The notes beneath the pieces are model-generated. The model did not search any database, was not told the origin of the DNA, and saw only the letters and a list, made by a program, of their open reading frames with translations. Of a stretch of DNA of 64,000 nucleotides, positions 50,277-60,321 are shown piece after piece. Numbering within the stretch: position 1 is the stretch's first letter; each line of letters opens with the position of its first letter. The DNA comes from Spectribacter acetivorans. Its GTDB lineage: Bacteria > Pseudomonadota > Gammaproteobacteria > Nevskiales > Salinisphaeraceae. Location of the stretch: the NCBI RefSeq assembly GCF_031846305.1, contig NZ_JAVRHY010000002.1, forward strand, positions 124,001 through 188,000. Direction: 5' to 3'. A program made the position numbers and the translations under genes.

Positions 50277-52231
50277 TTGTCGAACTCGGCCATTTCGCGC
50301 TGGTGCTGGCGCTGTGCCTGTCGCTGGTGCAGGCGATCGTGCCGATGCTGGGCTATCGCACCGGACGGACCGACCTCATGGGCATGGCCATGCCAGCGGC
50401 CTCGGGGCAGTTCGTGTTCCTGGCACTGGCATTCGCGGCGCTCGGCTGGGCATTCCTGCAGAACGATTTCTCCGTGGCCTATGTCGCCGCCAACTCCAAT
50501 ACCGAGCTGCCCTGGTACTACCGTCTGGCCGCCATCTGGGGTGCCCACGAAGGCTCGTTGCTGCTGTGGGTGACCATGCTGGCGGGTTGGAGTCTCGCGG
50601 TTGCGGCCTTCAGCCGCTCGCTGCCCACCGATGTGGCCGCTTGCGTGCTCGCGGTAATGGGCATGGTCAGCGTGGGCTTTCTGCTGTTCACACTGGGGAC
50701 TTCCAACCCGTTCGAACGGCTGTTTCCTGCGGCCGCCGAGGGCCGTGATCTGAATCCGCTGTTGCAGGATCCGGGGCTGATCATCCATCCGCCGCTGCTC
50801 TACATGGGCTACGTGGGCTTTGCGGTGGCGTTCGCGTTCGCCATTACTGCCCTGATTACCGGGCGGGTGGACAGTGCCTGGACCCGCTGGACCCGACCAT
50901 GGACCACGGCGGCCTGGTCGTTTCTCACCATCGGTATCACCCTGGGCAGCTGGTGGGCCTACAACGAACTGGGCTGGGGTGGCTGGTGGTTCTGGGACCC
51001 GGTGGAAAACGCCTCCTTCATGCCCTGGCTGGTGGGCACCGCCCTGATCCATTCCCTGGCGGTGACCGAGAAACGCGGCATCTTCCAGAGCTGGACGGTG
51101 CTGCTGGCAATAAGCGCCTTCGCCCTGTCGCTGCTGGGTACATTCCTGGTGCGGTCGGGCGTACTGGTGTCGGTGCATGCCTTTGCCACCGACCCGGCTC
51201 GCGGTATCTATATTCTGCTGTTCTTTGCCATCGTGGTGGGTGGATCGCTGTTGCTCTACGCCGCCCGCGCCCCAAAACTGGCGCGCGGGGATACACCGGT
51301 CAAGGCGCTGTCCCGCGAGGGGCTGCTGCTGCTGAACAACCTGTTTCTGGTGGTATCGGCCGCAGCCGTGCTGCTGGGCACGCTGTATCCGCTGGTGGCG
51401 GATGCCCTGGGTCTGGGCCGGATATCGGTGGGGCCGCCGTATTTCAACACGGTGTTCGTGCCGCTGACGGTGCCGCTGGTGATTCTCTGCGGCTTCGGCG
51501 GCGCGATGGCCTGGAAACGCACCCGCTGGCAGGTGCTACGTGACCGGCTCTGGCTGCCGGCGCTGGCTGCAACCGTTGCCGGCGTGGGCCTGTCCTGGGT
51601 GACACTGGGCACCGGCGGGGTGGTAGCGACGGCCGGCTGCATGGTCGGTTTCTGGGCCATTGCCACGGCCATGGAGGAGCTCTGGTACCGCCGCCGCACC
51701 AGCTGGTCCCGCGGCGTGCTGGGCATGACCATGGCCCACGCCGGCGTGGGCGTGATGGTGATCGGCATCACCCTGGTTACCGCGTTCGGCCTGGATCGGG
51801 ATGCCAGTCTGGCGGTGGGCGAAAGCAAGACGATGGCCGGCTACCGGTTCACCCTCGAGGGCACCGAGGAGCAGTCGGGACCCAACTACATCGCGCAGGT
51901 CGGCCACGTCGCCATTAGCGATGGGGACGGCAATGCCATCGCGACCGTGCATCCGGAAAAACGGCGCTATCCCACCCGCGGCAACGTGATGACCGAATCC
52001 GGTGTGCACAGCAATCTGTTCCGGGATCTGTACGTGTCGCTGGGCGAGCCTCTGCAGCAGGGCGGCTGGTCGCTGCGCCTGTTCTACCGGCCATTCGTGC
52101 TATGGGTATGGCTGGGCGGGCTGCTGATGATGCTGGGGGGCATCCTGGCGACGACCGATCCCCGCTATCGACGCCTGCGTCAGCGCGAACGCCAGCGGGC
52201 CGACAGCCACGCCGTCGCCGCCGGCGCCTGA
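50273..52231 (+). CDS. ccmF: cytochrome c heme lyase subunit CcmF
   Basis: A 652-residue membrane protein with about 15 helices that ligates heme to apocytochrome c. The WWD-type motif is WGGWWFWDPVENASFMPWLVGTALIHS, and conserved His residues flank it. GTG 50273 overlaps the ccmE stop (GTGA). The gene order and overlaps are typical. Confidence 0.97.
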   Translation: MIVELGHFALVLALCLSLVQAIVPMLGYRTGRTDLMGMAMPAASGQFVFLALAFAALGWAFLQNDFSVAYVAANSNTELPWYYRLAAIWGAHEGSLLLWVTMLAGWSLAVAAFSRSLPTDVAACVLAVMGMVSVGFLLFTLGTSNPFERLFPAAAEGRDLNPLLQDPGLIIHPPLLYMGYVGFAVAFAFAITALITGRVDSAWTRWTRPWTTAAWSFLTIGITLGSWWAYNELGWGGWWFWDPVENASFMPWLVGTALIHSLAVTEKRGIFQSWTVLLAISAFALSLLGTFLVRSGVLVSVHAFATDPARGIYILLFFAIVVGGSLLLYAARAPKLARGDTPVKALSREGLLLLNNLFLVVSAAAVLLGTLYPLVADALGLGRISVGPPYFNTVFVPLTVPLVILCGFGGAMAWKRTRWQVLRDRLWLPALAATVAGVGLSWVTLGTGGVVATAGCMVGFWAIATAMEELWYRRRTSWSRGVLGMTMAHAGVGVMVIGITLVTAFGLDRDASLAVGESKTMAGYRFTLEGTEEQSGPNYIAQVGHVAISDGDGNAIATVHPEKRRYPTRGNVMTESGVHSNLFRDLYVSLGEPLQQGGWSLRLFYRPFVLWVWLGGLLMMLGGILATTDPRYRRLRQRERQRADSHAVAAGA

Positions 52232-52767
52232 TGCGGCTCAGCTTTGTCCTCCCCGCGCTGGTCGTGGTGGTCCTGATCGGGCTGCTTGGCTACGGCCTGA
52301 CGCGCAATCCGTCGGAACTGCCGTCGGCGCTGCTGGATCAGCCGGCGCCGGCCTTTTCCGTGGCGCGTCTCGAGGCGCCAGATCAGTTGATTACCCAGGA
52401 GGCGTTTGCCGGCCGGGTCGCGGTGTTCAATGTCTGGGCGAGCTGGTGCGTGGCCTGCCGGGCCGAACATGCACTGATCGAGGAACTTGCCGAGCGTGGC
52501 GAGGTGGCCGTCTACGGCCTCAATTACAAGGATGACCGGACCACGGCGATGCAGTGGCTGGACCGCTATGGTGACCCGTTCGTGGCCAGCGCCTTCGACC
52601 CGCGGGGGCAGGTCGGCATCGACTACGGTGTGGCGGCGGTGCCGGAGACTTTCATTATCGATGCCGAGGGCATCATCCGTTTCAAACAGGTGGGCCCGGT
52701 GGACCGCGAGACGCTGGAGCAGACGCTGCTGCCGCTAGTGGCCCGTCTGAAAAAGGAAGCGGCGTGA
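52231..52767 (+). CDS. ccmG: thiol:disulfide interchange protein CcmG (DsbE)
   Basis: Membrane-anchored thioredoxin-like protein, 178 residues, that reduces apocytochrome c thiols. The active site is WASWCVACRAEH (CVAC where most have CxPC, i.e. the cis-Pro-preceding position is changed), and the family segment YGVAAVPETFIID. The ATG shares one base with the ccmF TGA (TGATG). Confidence 0.95.
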   Translation: MRLSFVLPALVVVVLIGLLGYGLTRNPSELPSALLDQPAPAFSVARLEAPDQLITQEAFAGRVAVFNVWASWCVACRAEHALIEELAERGEVAVYGLNYKDDRTTAMQWLDRYGDPFVASAFDPRGQVGIDYGVAAVPETFIIDAEGIIRFKQVGPVDRETLEQTLLPLVARLKKEAA

Positions 52768-53207
52768 AGGTCCTGCTGTCGGTATTTTTCCTGTTGCTCG
52801 GCGGTACCGCGGTGGCAGCGCCGCCCGCCCTGGACGAGGCGCAGACCCATCGTTACCACCAGCTGATCGATCAGGTACGTTGCCTGGTCTGCCAGAACCG
52901 CACCATCGCCGAATCCGACGCGCCGCTGGCGGCGGATCTGCGCGACATCATCGGCCGGCAGATCGCTGCCGGGCGCTCCAATGAGGAGATCAAGAATTAT
53001 CTGGTTCAACGCTACGGTGAATGGGTGCTGTACAAGCCGCGTTTCTCGGCCGCCACCTGGATTCTGTGGCTGGGTCCGGCGGCACTGCTGCTGGCGGCGC
53101 TGGTGAGCGCGATACTGCTTTGGCGGCGGACCGGGCGGCGCGCCGAACCGCCAGCACCGGATGAAGACTCGCTGGCACGGATTCTCGACGATGAGCGTCG
53201 GTCATGA
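52764..53207 (+). CDS. ccmH: cytochrome c maturation protein CcmH
   Basis: A 147-residue protein with a signal peptide, the redox motif RCLVCQNRTIAES, and one C-terminal anchor helix (WILWLGPAALLLAALVSAILLW). It takes part in reduction of apocytochrome thiols. GTG 52764 overlaps the ccmG stop (GTGA). Confidence 0.95.
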   Translation: MKVLLSVFFLLLGGTAVAAPPALDEAQTHRYHQLIDQVRCLVCQNRTIAESDAPLAADLRDIIGRQIAAGRSNEEIKNYLVQRYGEWVLYKPRFSAATWILWLGPAALLLAALVSAILLWRRTGRRAEPPAPDEDSLARILDDERRS

Positions 53208-54022
53208 TCGTGTGGTTCTGGGTGCTGGCCGGACTGATGGCCGTGATCGCGGCCGGCGGCCTGTTATGGCCGCTCTGGCGGGCCGGATGGCGCGGCAGTT
53301 CGCGGCGCGAAGCCAATATCCAGGCCTATCGTGACCGTGTTCGCGAGCTTGACGCCGAGGTGGCGAGTGGCCGCATATCCGAGGAGGAGGCGGCGTCGCT
53401 CAAGGCCGAACTGGGCCGACGTCTGGTGCATGAGGCTGGCGACGAGGAAGCGCCGGCGACGCCGGTCCGAGTTCGACCCTGGGGCACCTCGCTGTTTCTG
53501 ATCCTGCTGGTGCCGGTGCTGGCAGTCATCGTTTACGGGTCGGTTGGCGAATGGCAGCTGGCCACCGGTAATGACCAGCCGCCGCTGCCGGTGATGATCG
53601 AACGCCTGGAATCCCGGCTTGCCAGCCGCCCGGAGGATGCCCGGGCCTGGATGTTTCTCGGGCAGGCTTATTCCAGTCAGGAACGGCCGACCGACGCGGC
53701 CGAGGCCTTCCGGCGTGCCAACGAGCTGGTCGAGCAGCCGGAGGCGTCCCTATTGGTGCGTGAGGCCGAGGCGCTGGCCACCGCTAACGGCGGGCAGCTT
53801 CAGGGTCGGGCACAGGCGCTGTTCGATCAGGCGCTGGAACAGGATCCCGACAATGGCCTGGCACTCTGGTATGCCGGGATGGCGGCGATCCAGTCGGAGC
53901 AACCGCAGGACGCCCGGCGCCACTGGCAGCGACTGCTGAAACAGGATCTGCCCGACGATTTCCGGGCGGTGGTCGAACGCAGCCTTGAGCGGATTGATGC
54001 AGCGCCGCAATCGGGCTCCTGA
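53204..54022 (+). CDS. ccmI: cytochrome c maturation protein CcmI
   Basis: A 272-residue protein with an N-terminal helix, a second helix (SLFLILLVPVLAVIVYGSV) and a C-terminal TPR region (ARAWMFLGQAYSSQERPTDAAEAFRRANEL, NGLALWYAGMAAIQSEQPQDARRHWQRLL). It binds the C-terminus of apocytochromes c. ATG 53204 overlaps ccmH by 4 bp. End of the ccm operon. Confidence 0.92.
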   Translation: MIVWFWVLAGLMAVIAAGGLLWPLWRAGWRGSSRREANIQAYRDRVRELDAEVASGRISEEEAASLKAELGRRLVHEAGDEEAPATPVRVRPWGTSLFLILLVPVLAVIVYGSVGEWQLATGNDQPPLPVMIERLESRLASRPEDARAWMFLGQAYSSQERPTDAAEAFRRANELVEQPEASLLVREAEALATANGGQLQGRAQALFDQALEQDPDNGLALWYAGMAAIQSEQPQDARRHWQRLLKQDLPDDFRAVVERSLERIDAAPQSGS

Positions 54023-54087
54023 CGCGGTTGTCACCCCCCGGGAAACGGGTTAGGGTCGCCGGCGTCACCCCCGCACGACGCCCGCGC

Positions 54088-54969
54088 ATGGCCGACGCCA
54101 CCGTTATCGAACTCGATCGACTGCCCGCCATCGTTCCCACCTATCTGCGTGCCGCGCTCACCTTCAGCGGCGGGCTGGGTCCCGACGCCACGATCCCCGA
54201 CATCGAATGCCGCGTGCCCGGCGTATCGATCGACCCGGATCTGCTGCAACGCTACGCCGAGGTCTGCGGGTTCCCGCCGGACAGCAACGACGTACCGATC
54301 ACGCTGCCGCACGTGCTGGCGTTCCCGGTTCACATGGCCGTGCTCACGCACCGTGAATTCCCGCTCAAGCTGCTGGGGCTGGTGCATGTGCGTAATCGCA
54401 TTACCCAGCATCGCGCGCCGGCGGTTGGCGAGGCGCTGGATCTGGCCGTACGGGTCGGCGGCCACCGGGACGTGCACAACGGCATCGAGTTCGACATGGA
54501 AACGGTGATGGCCGACGCCTCCGGCAATACCGTCTGGGACTCGACCAGCACCATGCTGTCGCGCGGCGGCGGCAAGGGCCGGCGTTCGGGACGGGGCGAC
54601 AAGTCGCCGCCGGCGGTGCCGGAACAGGGTCGCTACGGTCGATGGGAGGCGCCCGCCGACATCGGCCGGCGTTATGCCGGGGTGGCGGGCGACGTCAACC
54701 CGATCCACCTGTCGGCGTTGTCGGCCAAGCTGTTCGGTTTCCCCCGGGCGATCGCCCATGGTATGTGGCTCAAGGCACGGGCGGCGGCGGAGATGCAGGC
54801 CGACCTGCCGGATGGCGCCCATACCCTGGAAGTGGCCTTCAAGCGCCCGGTGCTGCTGCCGGGTTCGGTCATGCTCAAGTACGATCCGGGCGAGAGTGGA
54901 ATCGATTTTGCACTGATCAAGCCCGATTCGGACACCGTGCACATGGTCGGATCCGTGCGCCGCGCGTAG
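54088..54969 (+). CDS. MaoC-like (R)-specific enoyl-CoA hydratase domain protein
   Basis: A 293-residue protein with two hotdog folds. The second carries the hydratase motif RRYAGVAGDVNPIHLSALSAKLFGFPRAIAHGMW, with the catalytic Asp, Asn and His; the first is degenerate. It resembles 2-enoyl-CoA hydratase 2-type enzymes that convert enoyl-CoA to (R)-3-hydroxyacyl-CoA. It is unrelated in function to the preceding ccm genes. ATG 54088 is preferred to upstream in-frame starts for a cleaner N-terminus. Confidence 0.85.
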   Translation: MADATVIELDRLPAIVPTYLRAALTFSGGLGPDATIPDIECRVPGVSIDPDLLQRYAEVCGFPPDSNDVPITLPHVLAFPVHMAVLTHREFPLKLLGLVHVRNRITQHRAPAVGEALDLAVRVGGHRDVHNGIEFDMETVMADASGNTVWDSTSTMLSRGGGKGRRSGRGDKSPPAVPEQGRYGRWEAPADIGRRYAGVAGDVNPIHLSALSAKLFGFPRAIAHGMWLKARAAAEMQADLPDGAHTLEVAFKRPVLLPGSVMLKYDPGESGIDFALIKPDSDTVHMVGSVRRA

Positions 54970-55018
54970 TGGACCTGAGCGCCCGTTGACGGTCCCGGCG
55001 CACCAGAAAGGAGCAGCA

Positions 55019-55930
55019 ATGCGAATCCGTAAAGCCGTTTTCCCGGTGGCAGGGCTGGGTACCCGTTTTCTGCCGGCGACCAAGGCCAGTGCCAAGGAAA
55101 TTCTGCCGGTGGTGGACAAGCCGCTGGTGCAGTACGCGGTGAAGGAAGCGATTGCCGCCGGCGCCGAGGAAATGGTGTTCATTACCAGTCACACCAAGAA
55201 CTCGATCATGGATCACTTCGATCGGGACTACGAACTGGAGGCCATTCTCGAAGCCAAGGGCAAGGAAGACCTGCTGGCTGCGGTGCGTGATGTACTGCCC
55301 AAGGGCATTACCTGTGTCTACATCCGTCAGCCTGATCAGATGGGGCTCGGGCACGCGATTTCCTGCGCCTTTCCGGCAGTGGGAGATCAGGACTTTGCGG
55401 TGATTCTCGCCGACGACCTGATCGCGGGCGGCTCGCAACCCTGCCTGGCCCAGATGCAGCGGGTGTATCAGTCTTACGGCGCCAGCGTGCTGGCAGTCCA
55501 GAGGGTGCCCTGGGAAGAGACCTACAAGTACGGCATCGTCGAGGTCGAGCCGGTCGGGCCCGGCCTGTCGGAAATCAAGTCCATCGTGGAGAAGCCTGAT
55601 CCGAAGGACGCACCGTCGAATCTGGCCGTGGTGGGGCGCTACATCCTGACCCCGCGCATTTTCCGGCTGATCGACCGCACCAGTCCCGGGGCCGGCGGTG
55701 AGATACAACTCACCGATGCAATCGAGGCACTGCTCAAGGAGCAGACGGTGATGGCCTACGAGTTCGAAGGCACCCGCTACGACTGCGGCAGCAAGCTGGG
55801 TTATCTGCAGGCAAATGTGGAGATGGGCCTGCAGCACCCGGAGATCGGCCCCTCGTTTCGCGCCTATCTGCGCGGCCTCGATCCGGCGCTGCTGACCGAT
55901 CCCGATGACGACAACCATACGAATGGGTAA
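55019..55930 (+). CDS. galU: UTP--glucose-1-phosphate uridylyltransferase
   Basis: Makes UDP-glucose from UTP and glucose 1-phosphate, for cell-surface sugars. The 303-residue nucleotidyltransferase has the signature AVFPVAGLGTRFLPATKASAKEILPVVDKPLVQYAVKEA, and further YKYGIVEVE and GGEIQLTDAI segments. ATG 55019 with AAAGGAG seven bases upstream. It is followed by the suc operon after 122 bp. Confidence 0.96.
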   Translation: MRIRKAVFPVAGLGTRFLPATKASAKEILPVVDKPLVQYAVKEAIAAGAEEMVFITSHTKNSIMDHFDRDYELEAILEAKGKEDLLAAVRDVLPKGITCVYIRQPDQMGLGHAISCAFPAVGDQDFAVILADDLIAGGSQPCLAQMQRVYQSYGASVLAVQRVPWEETYKYGIVEVEPVGPGLSEIKSIVEKPDPKDAPSNLAVVGRYILTPRIFRLIDRTSPGAGGEIQLTDAIEALLKEQTVMAYEFEGTRYDCGSKLGYLQANVEMGLQHPEIGPSFRAYLRGLDPALLTDPDDDNHTNG

Positions 55931-56052
55931 GTCCGTGCCAGCGGCGAGTTTGTTATCATTCCCGTCAGGGCAATGCGGCGCCGGTACGCATTGCCATCGT
56001 TGCCTCTTTCCGGGGTGATTCCGGCCCCCCGGCCAGCGGATCCGCCGCCGCC

Positions 56053-58956
56053 ATGAAGAGCGAGCTCAACGAGAAGTTTCTCCGGAATTCCCCGCTGTTC
56101 GGTGCCAATGGCGCCTACATCGAAGACTATTACGAACAGTTCCTGAAGGACCCCGAGTCGGTCGAGCCGTCCTGGCGCGAGTACTTCCGGGGTCTCAATG
56201 GCGACGGCCGGGCCGACGTGGCCCATTCGCCCATCCGCGATTCCTTCATCGACACCTCGGCCAGCGCCGGCCAGGGCGCGGCGCCGCGAACTGCCATGGC
56301 CCCCCAGGCGGCGCAGAAGCAGGCCGGGGTGCTGCGGCTGATCAACTATTACCGCGTGCGCGGTCACCAGAGCGCGCAACTCGACCCGCTGGGTCTGTTC
56401 GAACCGCCTGCGGTTCCCGACCTCGACCCGGCCTTTCATGGTCTCGGCGAGGCCGATATGGACGCCGCGTTCAACACCGGCTCGCTGTTCGCGCCGGACG
56501 AAATGTCCCTGCGCGACATCATCCATCTGTGCAAGCGGGTCTACACCGGCACCATCGGTGCCGAATACATGTACATCACCGACACCCGCCAGAAACGCTG
56601 GATCCAGCGGCGCCTGGAGGCCTCGGTGCAGGAGCAGCCGCTGTCCGCGGAGGCCAAGCTCGAGGCCTTGCGCCAGCTGACCGCGGCCGAGGGTATCGAG
56701 CGCTACCTGCATACCAAGTACGTGGGCCAGAAACGCTTCTCGCTCGAGGGTGCCGACAGCCTTATTCCGATGCTTGATGCGATCGTGCGTACGGCCGCCG
56801 GCTATCGCATCGACGAGGCGGTCATCGGCATGGCCCATCGCGGGCGGCTGAACGTGCTGGTCAACATTCTCGGCAAGTCCCCGCAGGAGCTGTTCTCCGA
56901 GTTCGAGGGGGATGTGGATCTGGATCGGCTCGATCTGTCCGGCGACGTGAAATATCACCTCGGGTTCTCCACCGATGTGGAGATCGCCGATACCCGCATG
57001 CATCTGGTGCTGGCGTTCAACCCGTCGCACCTCGAGGCGGTCAATCCGGTGGTGCAGGGCTCGGTCAAGGCCCGGCAGGAACGTCGTGATGATGACGACG
57101 GCGACACCGTGCTGCCGGTGCTCATCCATGGCGACGCCTCGTTCGCCGGGCAGGGCATCGTGATGGAGACGCTGCAGCTGTCCCAGGCCAAGGGTTATGC
57201 CACCGGCGGCACGGTGCACATCATCGTCAACAATCAGCTCGGCTTCACCATGCAGAGCCCGATCGCGGTGCAGCCGGGCGAGAGTTCGCGTACGTCGCAG
57301 TACTGCACGGACATCGCCAAGATGCTGGAGGCGCCGGTATTCCATGTGAACGCCGACGATCCGGAAGCGGTGGTGTTCGTCAGCCAGCTGGCGGTGGATT
57401 ACCGTGCCGCCTTCGGCAAGGACGTGATCATCGATCTGGTCTGCTACCGCCGCCACGGCCACAACGAGGCCGACGAGCCGGCCGTGACCCAGCCGTTGAT
57501 GTATCAGAAGGTCAAGGAAAGCCCGACTGCCCGTGCCAAGTTCGCCAAGCGTCTGGTCGACGAGGGCGTGGTCGAGGCCTCCGAGCCGGATCGCCTGTTC
57601 GAGGCCTACCGCGAGGGGCTGTCCGAGGGCCGCAACATATTCCGCGCCACACTCGGGCTGGTCGGCAATGACCACACCGTGGACTGGGCCCGCTACACCC
57701 GGCAGCACTGGTCCGACTGCGTGGACACCAGCGTACCGCTCAAGACCCTGCGCCGCCTGTCTGACGAGTTGCTGACCTTCCCCGACGGCTTCGAGCTGCA
57801 CAAGCGGGTCCAGCGCATTGTCGAGGACCGGCGCAAGATGGCCGCCGGCGCCATTCCCGTGGACTGGGGCTTCGCCGAAACCCTGGCCTATGCCAGCCTG
57901 CTGGATGACGGCTTCGACGTGCGTCTGTCCGGTCAGGACTCCGGACGTGGCACCTTCTTCCATCGTCACGCCGTGGTGCATAACCAGAAAGATGGCAGCT
58001 GCTTCGTGCCGTTGACCCAGGTGGGTAGCGACAACGCCCGTTTTACCGTCACCGATACCCTGCTGTCCGAGGCCGGGGTGCTGGGCTACGAGTACGGCTA
58101 CGCCACCGCCGATCCGGAAGTGCTGGTGGTGTGGGAGGCTCAGTTCGGTGATTTCGTCAACGGCGCCCAGGTGATCATCGACCAGTTCATCGCCAGCGGC
58201 CGGGCCAAGTGGGGGCGCCTGTGCGGGCTCACCATGTTCCTGCCGCATGGTTACGAGGGCCAGGGCCCGGAACATTCCTCGGCCCGGCTCGAGCGCTTCC
58301 TGCAGCTATGCGCCGAGCGCCATATGCTGGTGGTGGTGCCGTCCACCCCGGCCCAGTGGTTCCACCTCATCCGCCAGCAGATGGTGCGCGACCTGCGCAT
58401 GCCGCTGGTGGTGATGACGCCCAAGAGCCTGCTGCGCCACCGGTTGTCGACCTCGACGCTGGACGACCTTACCGAGGGGCGCTTCCAGTTCGTGATCGAC
58501 GAGCCGGCCGATATCGACGCCGACCGCATCAAGCGCGTGGTGTTCTGCAGCGGCAAGGTCTACTACGACCTCTATCAGGCCCGCGAGGAGCAGAAACTCG
58601 ATACCGTGGCGCTGGTTCGCATCGAGCAGCTCTATCCGTTCCCGGCGGATGAGTACGCCGCGGCGATCGCGCGGTATCCCAATGCCACGCAGATCGTCTG
58701 GTGCCAGGAAGAGCCGGAAAACCAGGGCGCCTGGTATCAGATCAAGCATCGGTTGACGGTGCCGCTGGGGAGTAATCACACGCTGCTGTACGCCACCCGG
58801 GCCGGCTCCGCCAGCACCGCGGTGGGTTACCACAAGCTGCACGTCAAGCAGCAGAAGGAGGTCGTCGACGCCGGGCTGAGCGGCGGCCTGGAGCTGGTCG
58901 ATCGCGGCAAGAGCCGCAACCGCAACGGCCGACAATCCCGCAAGAAAAAGTCATAA
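56053..58956 (+). CDS. sucA: 2-oxoglutarate dehydrogenase E1 component
   Basis: Thiamine-diphosphate decarboxylase of the 2-oxoglutarate dehydrogenase complex, 967 residues. The N-terminal segment NSPLFGANGAYIEDYYEQFLKDPESVEPSW binds E2, and IDEAVIGMAHRGRLNVLVNILGK and VCYRRHGHNEADEPA are in the cofactor and substrate region. FGQDSGRGTFFHRHAV and PHGYEGQGPEHSSARLERFL follow in the C-terminal half. It heads sucA-sucB-lpdA; no sucCD follows here. Confidence 0.97.
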   Translation: MKSELNEKFLRNSPLFGANGAYIEDYYEQFLKDPESVEPSWREYFRGLNGDGRADVAHSPIRDSFIDTSASAGQGAAPRTAMAPQAAQKQAGVLRLINYYRVRGHQSAQLDPLGLFEPPAVPDLDPAFHGLGEADMDAAFNTGSLFAPDEMSLRDIIHLCKRVYTGTIGAEYMYITDTRQKRWIQRRLEASVQEQPLSAEAKLEALRQLTAAEGIERYLHTKYVGQKRFSLEGADSLIPMLDAIVRTAAGYRIDEAVIGMAHRGRLNVLVNILGKSPQELFSEFEGDVDLDRLDLSGDVKYHLGFSTDVEIADTRMHLVLAFNPSHLEAVNPVVQGSVKARQERRDDDDGDTVLPVLIHGDASFAGQGIVMETLQLSQAKGYATGGTVHIIVNNQLGFTMQSPIAVQPGESSRTSQYCTDIAKMLEAPVFHVNADDPEAVVFVSQLAVDYRAAFGKDVIIDLVCYRRHGHNEADEPAVTQPLMYQKVKESPTARAKFAKRLVDEGVVEASEPDRLFEAYREGLSEGRNIFRATLGLVGNDHTVDWARYTRQHWSDCVDTSVPLKTLRRLSDELLTFPDGFELHKRVQRIVEDRRKMAAGAIPVDWGFAETLAYASLLDDGFDVRLSGQDSGRGTFFHRHAVVHNQKDGSCFVPLTQVGSDNARFTVTDTLLSEAGVLGYEYGYATADPEVLVVWEAQFGDFVNGAQVIIDQFIASGRAKWGRLCGLTMFLPHGYEGQGPEHSSARLERFLQLCAERHMLVVVPSTPAQWFHLIRQQMVRDLRMPLVVMTPKSLLRHRLSTSTLDDLTEGRFQFVIDEPADIDADRIKRVVFCSGKVYYDLYQAREEQKLDTVALVRIEQLYPFPADEYAAAIARYPNATQIVWCQEEPENQGAWYQIKHRLTVPLGSNHTLLYATRAGSASTAVGYHKLHVKQQKEVVDAGLSGGLELVDRGKSRNRNGRQSRKKKS

Positions 58957-58965
58957 GGACGCCTC

Positions 58966-60258
58966 ATGAGCATGGAGATCAAGGTTCCGGAACTGCCGGA
59001 ATCCGTTTCGGAAGCAACCGTCGGTGAATGGCATGTCGCCGCCGGCGACAGCGTCGACCGCGACCAGAACGTGGTGGACCTGGAAACCGACAAGGTCATG
59101 CTGGAGGTGCCGGCCACTGCCGCCGGGACGATCAAGGAAATCCGTGTTGAAGCGGGCCAGACGGTTCACGCCGGCGACGTGCTGGCGATTGTCGAGGAAG
59201 GAGAGGGCAGTTCGGCCGGGGGCAGCGATGACGGCGCGAGCGCCGGCGCCGCCGAACCGGCCTCAAGCGGCGATGCCGATGAGGTGGCAGACGACGACGG
59301 GGATGATCAGCCCATCCAGAGCCCGGCCGCCCGCAAGCTGATGGATGAGCACGGCCTCGGGGCCGGCGACGTCAAGGGCAGTGGCAAGGACGGTCGCATC
59401 ACCAAGGCGGATGTGCTTTCCGCGGTGGACGGCAAGTCGGAAGCGCCGGCGCCCGCCAGGTCGAAGCCGCAAGCCGAGAAGCCCGCCGCCGACACGGACA
59501 AGGCACCGGCCAGCGCCGACAAGGCGGATCAGGCAGCGCTCAAGGCCGGCGCGGGCGAACGGCTGGAGCAGCGCGTGCCCATGACCCGCATCCGGGCCCG
59601 CATCGCCGAGCGTCTGCTCGAGGCCACCCAGAGCACCGCCATGCTGACCACCTTCAACGAGGTGGACATGCAGGCGGTCACTGACGTGCGGGACCGCTAC
59701 AAGGAAAAATTCGAGAAGGATCACGACGTCCGGCTGGGCTTCATGTCGTTCTTCGTCAAGGCGGCGGTGGAAGCCCTCAAGCGTTTCCCGGTGGTCAACG
59801 CCTCGATCGACGCCGACGACATCGTCTACCACGGCTATTACGACGTGGGCATCGCGGTGTCCTCGCCGCGTGGTCTGCTGGTGCCGATCCTGCGTGATGC
59901 CGATCAGCTCAGCTATGCCGAGATCGAGTCGAATATCCGCAGCCTCGGCAAGCGTGCCCAGGAAAGCAAGATCACCATGGACGAACTGTCCGGCGGCACC
60001 TTCACCATCACCAATGGCGGCGTGTTCGGCTCCATGCTGTCCACGCCCATCCTCAATCCGCCGCAGAGCGCGATTCTGGGCATGCATGCGGTCAACGACC
60101 GGCCGATGGTGGTCGACGGTGAAATCCGCGTGCGGCCGATGATGTATCTGGCGCTGTCCTACGATCACCGCATCATCGACGGGCGCGACGCCGTGCTGTT
60201 CCTGCGCACCATCAAGGAGCTGATCGAGGATCCGGCCCGCCTGCTGCTACAGATCTAG
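58966..60258 (+). CDS. sucB: dihydrolipoamide succinyltransferase (E2)
   Basis: The E2 core of the 2-oxoglutarate dehydrogenase complex. A single lipoyl domain has the lipoylated Lys in DLETDKVMLEVPA. An acidic linker (GGSDDGASAGAAEPASS) leads to the E3-binding domain (SPAARKLMDEHGLGAGDVKGSGKDGRITKADV), then an Ala/Lys-rich linker, then the catalytic domain with ALSYDHRIIDGRDAV near the end, with His and Asp. AAGGA lies 6 bases before ATG 58966. Confidence 0.97.
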   Translation: MSMEIKVPELPESVSEATVGEWHVAAGDSVDRDQNVVDLETDKVMLEVPATAAGTIKEIRVEAGQTVHAGDVLAIVEEGEGSSAGGSDDGASAGAAEPASSGDADEVADDDGDDQPIQSPAARKLMDEHGLGAGDVKGSGKDGRITKADVLSAVDGKSEAPAPARSKPQAEKPAADTDKAPASADKADQAALKAGAGERLEQRVPMTRIRARIAERLLEATQSTAMLTTFNEVDMQAVTDVRDRYKEKFEKDHDVRLGFMSFFVKAAVEALKRFPVVNASIDADDIVYHGYYDVGIAVSSPRGLLVPILRDADQLSYAEIESNIRSLGKRAQESKITMDELSGGTFTITNGGVFGSMLSTPILNPPQSAILGMHAVNDRPMVVDGEIRVRPMMYLALSYDHRIIDGRDAVLFLRTIKELIEDPARLLLQI

Positions 60259-60321
60259 AACGGTTTCAGGAATTCCGCGCCGGCTGCCGCACCGCGCGGC
60301 CCGCGCCCACAGGAACTGCTT

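Noticed and set aside
55864..58275. 803-codon open frame antisense to sucA
   Set aside because: Composition and position show it is a high-GC shadow of sucA.
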